Assembly: GCA_035286285.1 (NCBI GenBank)
Contig: JAYKJG010000092.1
Span: 1-14,383 of the forward strand
Length of the DNA: 14,383 nucleotides
Reading direction: 5' to 3'
Origin: Prochlorothrix sp035286285
GTDB lineage: Bacteria; Cyanobacteriota; Cyanobacteriia; Prochlorotrichales; Prochlorotrichaceae
Shown here in pieces: positions 1 through 5,705 of the stretch; position 1 is the first letter of the stretch; each line of letters begins with the position of its first letter. The notes beneath the pieces were generated by a model. It was given only the letters and a program-made list of their open reading frames with translations, was not told the DNA's origin and did not search any database. The translations under genes were made by a program, and so were the position numbers.

Positions 1-50
1 GATAGTCCCAGCCCCGCTGGGGGGACACCTGCCGCCCAATCTGCCGACTC

Positions 51-190
51 ATACCAAATCCGTTGAGCTTGAAACAGAATAAACGGGTAGGGGTCGTGCC
101 CCTGTGCCGACCCTCGACCAGCCAAATACAGGGGCAACCACGGGGGGATTGCCCCTACCAAAACGAATCGAGATTAGTCGGATTTGGTAT
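51..190 (+). mobile_element. MITE-like 140-bp element, copy A
   Basis: This is a non-coding element bounded by perfect 12-bp terminal inverted repeats, ATACCAAATCCG at 51-62 and CGGATTTGGTAT at 179-190. A second copy of exactly the same length lies in opposite orientation at 11390-11529; by eye there are about 6 mismatches in 140 positions. Each end can be read as a TA dinucleotide next to CCAAATCCG, which would fit a TA target duplication of the IS630/Tc1/mariner type, but this is inference. The core (85-159) starts with GTAGGGG and ends with CCCCTAC, and contains two imperfect stem-loops. No transposase is encoded, so mobilisation would have to be in trans. Short ORFs inside it are incidental. 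Confidence 0.8.
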
Positions 191-336
191 CATTCCCACG
201 CCGCATAGGGCAAGTCTCCTCTTCCTGCTATCAGTTGCACAGGTCTCAATTTTAGGGCAGGGCGCAGGCCCTGGTTGACTGACAAAAAATTCTGCCGGGG
301 GCGCGGAAACCTTGACTCTACAAGAGGTTGGGGATC

Positions 337-359
337 GTAGGGGTCAGGTTTCCTGACCC
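337..359. repeat. GTAGGGG-type hairpin repeat
   Basis: The repeat starts with GTAGGGG (337-343) and forms a stem GGGTCAG (341-347) / CTGACCC (353-359) around the loop GTTTC. It lies 11 bases beyond the stop codon of the minus-strand flavoprotein gene. No T-tract follows on either strand, so it does not look like an intrinsic terminator. The preceding stretch (about 275-310) shares the CTGACAAAAAAT-type sequence found at 2681, which shows that the repeat is modular. The rest of 191-370 holds nothing else I can identify. Confidence 0.7.
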
Positions 360-370
360 GCCCTGTTGGA

Positions 371-1744
371 CTAGGCCGATCGCCCTTGGCCGATCGCCTG
401 GGCCGCTAACCACGCCGTTGTCCAAGCATTTTGGAAATTAAACCCCCCCGTCACCCCATCCACATCCAAAATCTCCCCCGCAAAATACAGCCCTCCACAG
501 CAGCGGCTTTCCATCGTTTGGAAATTCACCTCTTTGAGGCTCACCCCGCCACAGGTGACAAATTCTTCCTTAAATACGCCCTTCCCTTGGATTTGATAGC
601 TTCCCTGGGTCAACTCCGTCGCCAGTTGTTGCATCCCGGCCTTGGATAAATCCGCCCAGCGTTGGGCAGGGTCCAGGGCCGATCGCTCCAGCAGATAATC
701 CCAGAGCCGTTGGGGTAATTTTTGGGGTAATTTTTGCGGCAAGGGGGGCGAGGCCGATCGGCGGGGCGATCGCGAGGACGGCGGCGGGGATAACGGGGAC
801 GCGGCGAGGGACCAATCGGGCTGGGCCGTGCGCAATTGTTTCCGGGCTTGGTGCTCCTTGCTGTCCCGTAGCCGTTGCAACACGGTTTCTCGGTTGCAAT
901 CCAGGAGCCACTGAATTTGTAACACTGCCTGATACTGGGCCTCATGGAGCAACCGCGCCCCCCAAGCCGACAGCCGCAGAATTGCCGGACCGCTCAAGCC
1001 CCAATGGGTGATTAAAACCGGCCCTGTCTGCTCTAAGGGCTTTTTGCCCAGCATTAAACGCACCTTTGCCTGGGGAATACTCACCCCGGCCCGCTGCTGA
1101 AGGGCACGATCGCGGACCTGCAAGGTAAACAGCGAGGGCACTGGCGCAATGATTTGATGGCCGAGGGATTGGGCGAGTCGATACCCCTGGGGACTGCTGC
1201 CGGTGGCTAAGAGCAGTCGATCGGCCTCGATCGTCTCCCCCGACTTCAGCCGCAGTTGAAACGGCTCCCCTGCGGGCTTGCTCACCGCCACCACGGGCGC
1301 ACGCTGCCGCAGGATCACCCCCGCCTCTGCCGCCGCTGTTTCCAGACATTCAATAATGGTTTCGGCGCGATCGGTGACGGGAAACATCCGCCCATCGGCC
1401 TCGGTTTTGAGCGAGACTCCCCGCCTTTGGAACCAAGCCACTGTATCCTGGGGCTGAAAGCGGCTAAAGGCTCCCCGGAGCGCCTTGCCCCCCCGTGGAT
1501 AGTGCTGCACCAGTTGGAGGGGATCAAAACAGTGGTGGGTGACGTTACAGCGCCCGCCGCCGGAGATGCGCACCTTGGCTAGGGGCTGGGATCCCGCTTC
1601 TAGCAACAGCACCCGCTGCTGGGGGTTGGCTTCGGCACTGGCGATCGCGGCAAAGAACCCCGCCGCCCCGCCCCCGACGATCGCCACGCTCCAAGGCTGA
1701 GACCCGGAACCAGAAGCAGTAGAAAAATTCGGGCGATCGGCCAT
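371..1744 (-). CDS. BaiN/HI0933-family FAD-dependent oxidoreductase
   Basis: This 457-residue protein belongs to the NAD(P)/FAD-dependent oxidoreductase family named after HI0933, YhiN and BaiN. The N-terminal Rossmann motif GGGAAG is at residues 24-29. An acidic residue ending the second strand (LLLEA, 46-50) should bind the FAD ribose. The family signature SGGGRCNVT is at 61-69. The C-terminal flavin-contacting block GGLYFAGEILDVDG is at 417-430, followed by TGGFNFQNAW. BaiN is linked to bile-acid reduction in gut clostridia; no substrate is established for cyanobacterial homologues, so none is assigned here. Residues about 308-345 form an unusual Ser/Pro/Arg-rich stretch with a KLPQ tandem repeat, probably an expanded surface loop. 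The start is supported by GGAGGG on the minus strand (1754-1759), about 10 nt before ATG. An 11-bp palindrome, CCCATAATGGG, lies just upstream at 1765-1775. The gene diverges from the one at 1928. Confidence 0.9.
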   Translation of the reverse strand: MADRPNFSTASGSGSQPWSVAIVGGGAAGFFAAIASAEANPQQRVLLLEAGSQPLAKVRISGGGRCNVTHHCFDPLQLVQHYPRGGKALRGAFSRFQPQDTVAWFQRRGVSLKTEADGRMFPVTDRAETIIECLETAAAEAGVILRQRAPVVAVSKPAGEPFQLRLKSGETIEADRLLLATGSSPQGYRLAQSLGHQIIAPVPSLFTLQVRDRALQQRAGVSIPQAKVRLMLGKKPLEQTGPVLITHWGLSGPAILRLSAWGARLLHEAQYQAVLQIQWLLDCNRETVLQRLRDSKEHQARKQLRTAQPDWSLAASPLSPPPSSRSPRRSASPPLPQKLPQKLPQRLWDYLLERSALDPAQRWADLSKAGMQQLATELTQGSYQIQGKGVFKEEFVTCGGVSLKEVNFQTMESRCCGGLYFAGEILDVDGVTGGFNFQNAWTTAWLAAQAIGQGRSA

Positions 1745-1906
1745 CGGCTGTAACCCTCCAGATCCCCATAATGGGAAAGGTTTGGCGGCAGAACCTCCGC
1801 CTCGATCGGGGCCGAGGCACCATCACCCGGTGTTCAAGGCGAGGCTTCCGGAGTTCCGGCCCAAATCCTAGCATGTTCCCTAATTGGAGCCTAGAGCAGA
1901 TCAGTA

Positions 1907-1913
1907 GAGGAGG
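1907..1913 (+). promoter_or_regulatory. Shine-Dalgarno site with long spacing
   Basis: GAGGAGG is a near-perfect match to the anti-Shine-Dalgarno sequence, but it lies 14 nt before the ATG at 1928, longer than usual. No alternative start lies between them: the TTG at 1920 runs into a stop after three codons. It supports 1928 as the start. Confidence 0.6.
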
Positions 1914-1927
1914 ATCAATTTGAGTGT

Positions 1928-2578
1928 ATGAGTAAAGGATTGGCGATCGGGTTGGGGGGGGTGGGCGTTGCCCTAGGGGCGTTACCCTGGGTGATTCCCG
2001 ATGCAGTGTTGGGTTTGCTGCCGGGGCAGCCGGAGGCCATGCCAGCTTGGGTTTATGGGGTAGCGGGGGCGGTGGGGGCGGGTTTGCTCTGGCAGGGCTG
2101 GCAGACGTGGCGCAAGTCCCGATCGCGGCAACCGCAGTCCGAGGCGAAGTCGATCGTGGCGGCAGTGCTGCTACCCCTCGAAAACCAAGGCTGGACTGTC
2201 AAATATAGCGGCGGGGGCAGTAAGGCCGCAAAGACCGGAAAAGGTGCGAAAACCGTAGTAGCGTCCCTAGAGGCTTTAGTTTCTTCGCCTAAGGGCCAAC
2301 ATTTTTTAATTAACATTAAATCCCACCGAGGGAAGGTGGGCAGTGAGGGGGATCAAATTTTTCGGGTCTATGATCAGTCCCCACGCCCCTTCGAGACCGA
2401 TCTCCTGGCCCAAACCCGCCAACGAGCCGCTGGCCTTAAGGCAAAACTGGGCGAGGTTACGCCGATTCTGGTTTTTCCAGAGGCATGGGTGGAAGTCGGC
2501 GAAAATCCGATCGCCGGGGTCTATGTAGCCAGTCGCACCACCTTAAGAGCCTGTTTACTCCAAAAAACCAAAGCCTAA
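1928..2578 (+). CDS. Membrane-anchored NERD-like (nuclease-related) protein
   Basis: This 216-residue protein has two hydrophobic segments at about residues 4-32 and 42-58. A basic stretch (WRKSRSR, 61-67) follows, then a soluble domain. That domain fits the restriction-endonuclease-like NERD pattern: a helix with an acidic residue near E72, a strand around VVASLEALV (110-118), then SPKGQHFLINIKSHRGKV (120-137). The last block corresponds to the (D/E)xK-and-glycine part of the fold. The acidic residue expected two positions before K131 is Asn129, so catalysis may be lost if the alignment is right. Basic residues face the cytoplasm by the positive-inside rule, which would place the domain inside. 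The family assignment rests on pattern only. A strong but distant Shine-Dalgarno site precedes the start. The frame stays open for 30 codons beyond the TAA (see 2579-2671). Confidence 0.65.
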   Translation: MSKGLAIGLGGVGVALGALPWVIPDAVLGLLPGQPEAMPAWVYGVAGAVGAGLLWQGWQTWRKSRSRQPQSEAKSIVAAVLLPLENQGWTVKYSGGGSKAAKTGKGAKTVVASLEALVSSPKGQHFLINIKSHRGKVGSEGDQIFRVYDQSPRPFETDLLAQTRQRAAGLKAKLGEVTPILVFPEAWVEVGENPIAGVYVASRTTLRACLLQKTKA

Positions 2579-2671
2579 GCCCTCTTGGCCCAACGTAGTG
2601 GAGATGGGATTGCAGAAAGAGCGGGCCTCACCCTGGAGGATGTGGAGGCATGGCAAGAACAGCAGACCTAA
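2579..2671 (+). other. In-frame coding-like tail after the stop of the NERD-like gene
   Basis: Directly after the TAA at 2576-2578 the same frame continues for 30 codons to a TAA at 2669-2671. The peptide includes the protein-like stretch AERAGLTLEDVEAWQEQQT. Its amphipathic, charged composition looks more like a real C-terminus than repeat DNA, and the hairpin repeats begin only after it. It may be a tail cut off by a recent nonsense mutation, a readthrough extension, a remnant of another gene, or chance. Confidence 0.3.
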
Positions 2672-2679
2672 GCCTGGTT

Positions 2680-2824
2680 GCCTGACAAAAAATCCTGCAT
2701 TGGGCGCGAAAACCGCGCCCCTACGGGTGAAATCTGGTGTAGGGGCCGGGTCTTCCGGCCCTCTTCGGGGTTTTGTTGGTCGGAAGCACAAATTCTGCCT
2801 TGGGCGCGAAAACCGCGCCCCTAC
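2680..2824. repeat. Cluster of three GTAGGGG-type hairpin repeats
   Basis: Three stem-loops lie in a row. The first, GGGCGCG / CGCGCCC with loop AAAAC (2702-2720), is followed by CCCCTAC. The second starts with GTAGGGG and pairs GGGCCGG / CCGGCCC around GTCTT (2743-2761). The third is an exact repeat of the first hairpin (2802-2820), again ending with CCCCTAC. The first and third also share the preceding AAATyCTGC-like sequence. The cluster fills most of the gap between the NERD-like gene and recJ. None has the T-tract of an intrinsic terminator. Confidence 0.75.
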
Positions 2825-2864
2825 GCTCCCAAAGGTCTTGTAGAGGCAATCCCCCCGAAATTGT

Positions 2865-2910
2865 CCCGGTGGTTGGTCGTCAAGAGGGGAGCCACCGGGG
2901 GCGTGCCCCC
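2865..2910. repeat. Inverted repeats beside the recJ stop codon
   Basis: An 8-bp perfect inverted repeat, CCCGGTGG (2865-2872) / CCACCGGG (2892-2899), is followed by a compact hairpin GGGGGC-GT-GCCCCC (2897-2910). They sit just beyond the recJ stop at 2919. The short hairpin might act as a weak terminator, but no T-run follows it in the recJ direction. The preceding part (about 2831-2858) looks like a decayed copy of the GGCAATCCCCCC module of the 140-bp element. Confidence 0.4.
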
Positions 2911-2918
2911 CCTTTGAC

Positions 2919-5321
2919 CTAGCGCCGCAGCACGATCGCCCCCTCCAGCACCCCCACCGGAACTTGACAGAAATACCGCTGGAGAAAGCGATCGGCGGCG
3001 ACCCGTTGCAGAAACTGCTGAAGTAAGACTAGGGAAGCCTCCCTTTGGCTGGTTTCGGGCTGATAGTGCCAGTGGTCCGAGGCAGTGGGGTCAGTGCGGA
3101 AACCGAAGGCCGCTAGGGTTACCTGGCCTTGGTGGAGGGTGGTGGCACTGAGGTGCAATTGCTGCTGAAGCTGGCCGATCGGCAGAGCCTGACCCGTGGC
3201 GATCGCCCCCTTAACCCAGCCCACCCACGATCGCCAGACCGCTTCCCCCAAGGCGGGTTGCGGTTCCCCATAGGCCAGCGCCAGGGGTCGCCCCTGATCG
3301 ACGGCCCGCTGCGCCCACTGCTGCAACTCCGCCCACGTCGTTGGACAATGCCGCAGAACCAAGGCTTGGGGAGCCGTTGCCGCTGGGGGTAACTCCCGCC
3401 GCCAGTCCAGCAGCCAGCCCTGGGTCACCGCCGTTTCCGCCCACTCCCCCGCCCCCCGCACCGCCAGCAGGGTGACCTGAAACTGGCCCTTTTGGCCCTT
3501 GCTCTGGGGCCGCACCCCTAGCTCGACCATGGCATCACAGCGCCCTTGGGGCAGTTCATGGCCGTAATGCTCCCACCAGGTTCCTGGAACGCCTTGGGGA
3601 TGGCTCTCATCCCATAGTTCAAAATTGGTATAGATATAGCGCACCTTCCGGCCTTGGTGATCCCTTTGGTTTTGGTGCTTCACGGCCTTGAACCAACAGT
3701 TTTGGATCAGTAACCGAGGGGGCGGGTTGCCCATGCCGTAGGGTTCGAGGAGGCGCAATTCTTGGAAAAGGGGCTGTCCCAGGTCTTTGACTTGGACGAT
3801 TAAGTCGGCTGTGGGGCCAGGAACGGGGAAAACTGGCGTGGAAGCCGCAGCAGTAGCATCAGAGGGTTTTTGGCTCGATAGTTCTCCATCGGCCCCCGTG
3901 GGGGATGGAGAGACGACCGCCAGTTGTCGCAGGGTTTGCTCGATCGCCGTCTTAAATAGCGGTAAATTGGCCACGGGCAAACTCAAACCCGCTGCCTGGG
4001 GATGGCCGCCAAACTGGTGGATTAAGCCCCGCTGGGCTTGGAGGAGGTCGTAGAGGTTGAGGTTTCCCACCGATCGCGCCGATCCCCGTGCTAGGGCCAC
4101 CCCCGTGACAGGATCTGGGCTGCTGTCTAAGCTAAACAGCAGGGTGGGGCGTTGATAGGTTTGGGCAATTTGTCCCGCCACGAGGCCCAAAATCCCCACG
4201 GGCCACCCCACTTCCCCCAAGACGATCGCCGGAGTTGTGGACCAATCCACCGCCGCGAGCCGCACTTGGATTTGGCTTTGCAAGTCCCGCTGAAGTGCCT
4301 TCCGCCGCAGATTGAGCACCTCCACCTGTTCCGCGAGCGATCGACAGTGGTCCACCGCCCGACTGGTCAGCAACTCCACACAGACCCTTGCATCCCCCTG
4401 CACCCGACTCACGGCATTAATGCGCGGCCCCAGGCCAAAGGAAATATCCGTCGGTCGATCGCCGCTGGCTTGGCACACCTCTAGCAACCGCGACACTCCG
4501 GGCCGTCGATCGGCCCCTTGGGTTAATTCATGCAGCTTAGCCAAGCCCCGTTGCGCTAAATAGCGACAATCACCCCGCAGTTCCACCAGGTCCGCAATTA
4601 GCCCGATCGCCACCAAATCCAATAACTCCTCTAGGGGAAACTGGGGAGCAGCCCAGGGGGTTTCCGGTGCTGTGGCCACGGCGTAGAGCGCTTCCATGAG
4701 CTTATAGGCGACGGCAACCCCGGAGAGGGTCGCAAGGGGATGATCTGGCTCAAAACTGCGGGGATTGAGGATCGCGACGACGGGCGGGCGCTGCTCTGGC
4801 AAGGTGTGGTGATCGGTCACGATAAAGGCCAAGCCCAAGCTTTGACCCCACTGCATCAAGGTCGCATCGGTGCTGCCTGTGTCACAGGTCAGAATCAGGC
4901 GATAGCCCCGATCGGCCAAGTCCTGCAAGCCCGTGGACGACAGGCCATGGGACTCCCGCAGGCGATCGGGAATCTGGTACGTCAGCCGCTCCCCAAACCA
5001 CTGCCCCAGCCCCTGCCACAGCAATGCCGTCGCCGTTAGCCCATCGGCATCAAAATCCCCCCAAATCGCAACTTTTTCCCCGGTTACATAGGCTTGGGTC
5101 AGGCGATCGATCGCCCACTCTAGCTCTTGCCCAAAGGCTTCTGGCCCCGTTGGCCTATACTGCCGCCAATCCAAAAACCCCGGTAATATCGCCGTATCCC
5201 GCCAGCCCCGCTGCCACAGAACTTGGGCCGCAAAGCCCCCTTGGGCTACGGTAAACTGGTCCTGAAGCCACCGTTGAAAGGCGGCAGGGGGTCGGTCACA
5301 GGGGGGCAAGGTCCAAGCCAT
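2919..5321 (-). CDS. recJ: Single-stranded-DNA-specific exonuclease RecJ
   Basis: RecJ is a 5'-3' single-strand DNA exonuclease of the DHH phosphoesterase family, acting in recombinational and mismatch repair. The 800-residue protein shows the metal-binding motifs in order: GDFDADG (88-94), CDTG (146-149), VTDHH (168-172), and VAIGLIADLV (237-246) with its conserved Asp. LGPRINAVSR (297-306) follows. The DHHA1 nucleic-acid-binding region has GSARS (413-417) and GGHPQAAG (438-445), and the OB-fold-side block LEPYGMGNPPP is at 525-535. A Ser/Pro/Ala-rich linker (about 468-503) separates DHHA1 from the C-terminal part. Escherichia coli RecJ is about 577 residues, so this one carries a C-terminal extension of roughly 200 residues. 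The motif-II form CDTG differs from the DNG of many RecJ proteins. No clear Shine-Dalgarno site precedes the ATG. A good promoter lies at 5401-5429. Confidence 0.95.
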   Translation of the reverse strand: MAWTLPPCDRPPAAFQRWLQDQFTVAQGGFAAQVLWQRGWRDTAILPGFLDWRQYRPTGPEAFGQELEWAIDRLTQAYVTGEKVAIWGDFDADGLTATALLWQGLGQWFGERLTYQIPDRLRESHGLSSTGLQDLADRGYRLILTCDTGSTDATLMQWGQSLGLAFIVTDHHTLPEQRPPVVAILNPRSFEPDHPLATLSGVAVAYKLMEALYAVATAPETPWAAPQFPLEELLDLVAIGLIADLVELRGDCRYLAQRGLAKLHELTQGADRRPGVSRLLEVCQASGDRPTDISFGLGPRINAVSRVQGDARVCVELLTSRAVDHCRSLAEQVEVLNLRRKALQRDLQSQIQVRLAAVDWSTTPAIVLGEVGWPVGILGLVAGQIAQTYQRPTLLFSLDSSPDPVTGVALARGSARSVGNLNLYDLLQAQRGLIHQFGGHPQAAGLSLPVANLPLFKTAIEQTLRQLAVVSPSPTGADGELSSQKPSDATAAASTPVFPVPGPTADLIVQVKDLGQPLFQELRLLEPYGMGNPPPRLLIQNCWFKAVKHQNQRDHQGRKVRYIYTNFELWDESHPQGVPGTWWEHYGHELPQGRCDAMVELGVRPQSKGQKGQFQVTLLAVRGAGEWAETAVTQGWLLDWRRELPPAATAPQALVLRHCPTTWAELQQWAQRAVDQGRPLALAYGEPQPALGEAVWRSWVGWVKGAIATGQALPIGQLQQQLHLSATTLHQGQVTLAAFGFRTDPTASDHWHYQPETSQREASLVLLQQFLQRVAADRFLQRYFCQVPVGVLEGAIVLRR

Positions 5322-5400
5322 AGCCAGTCTCAGGGGCTAAAAATGAGGAACCCCCCTGGGTGCGCATCGTTGAGAGGCGTGGGGGGTCTTGTTGTCTCCG

Positions 5401-5429
5401 AATATAATGGATTGACTATCGTTTGACAA
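5401..5429 (-). promoter_or_regulatory. Predicted sigma70-type promoter of recJ
   Basis: On the minus strand, TTGTCA (5424-5429) and TATATT (5401-5406) are separated by exactly 17 bp. Each matches five of six consensus bases. Transcription would start near 5394, giving a leader of about 73 nt before the recJ ATG at 5321. A direct repeat with TTGTCAA and TAGTCAA 11 bp apart overlaps the -35 region and could be a regulator site. Confidence 0.65.
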
Positions 5430-5444
5430 TGGTTTGCTTTCCTT

Positions 5445-5663
5445 CTTCAGGGACATTGGGGCGTAATCAGAGGACGCGAAACCCGCGCCCCTACAGGAGA
5501 TTGATGGCGTAGGGGTCGGGTTTTCCGACCCTCTTCAGCAGGAGATTGATGGCGTAGGGGCCGGGTTTTCCGACCCTCTTCAGGGACATTGGGGCGTGCA
5601 GAGGGCGTGAAACCCGCGCCCCTACAAGCGGGTTAGGATCAGAGGGGTCAGGTTTTCTGACCC
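5445..5663. repeat. Tandem and dispersed GTAGGGG-type hairpin repeat array
   Basis: Five stem-loops lie within 220 bp, all with 7-bp stems and 5-nt loops: 5472-5490, 5513-5531, 5558-5576, 5603-5621 and 5645-5663. The second and third belong to a 45-bp tandem duplication (units starting at 5495 and 5540) that differs at one position. The block starting CTTCAGGGACATTGGGGCG occurs at 5445 and again at 5578, each time ending in GCGCCCCTAC (5494 and 5625). Four of the five hairpins touch GTAGGGG or CCCCTAC. The array separates recJ and its promoter from the kinase gene. No ORF in it looks real. Confidence 0.8.
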
Positions 5664-5672
5664 CCTCTCTGC

Positions 5673-5694
5673 TGCAATTACTGTGCAATTACTG
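5673..5694 (+). repeat. Tandem 11-bp direct repeat before the kinase gene
   Basis: TGCAATTACTG occurs twice head to tail (5673-5683 and 5684-5694), 11 bases before the kinase ATG. The 11-bp period, about one helical turn, is typical of binding sites for dimeric response regulators. A site here would lie in the leader or overlap the promoter. Function is inferred from position only. Confidence 0.45.
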
Positions 5695-5705
5695 CATAAA
5701 ACACC

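Noticed and set aside
63..278. Short ORF starting in the 140-bp element
   Set aside because: The same peptide start appears in copy B on the minus strand (11329-11517) only because the element is duplicated. It crosses the terminal repeat into unrelated DNA and has no Shine-Dalgarno site.
5445..5663. CRISPR array
   Set aside because: The repeats differ in size and spacing, are themselves near-palindromes without unique spacers of constant length, and there are no cas genes.
5645..5663. Intrinsic terminator before the kinase gene
   Set aside because: The hairpin is stable, but neither strand has a T-tract after it. It belongs to the dispersed hairpin repeat family.
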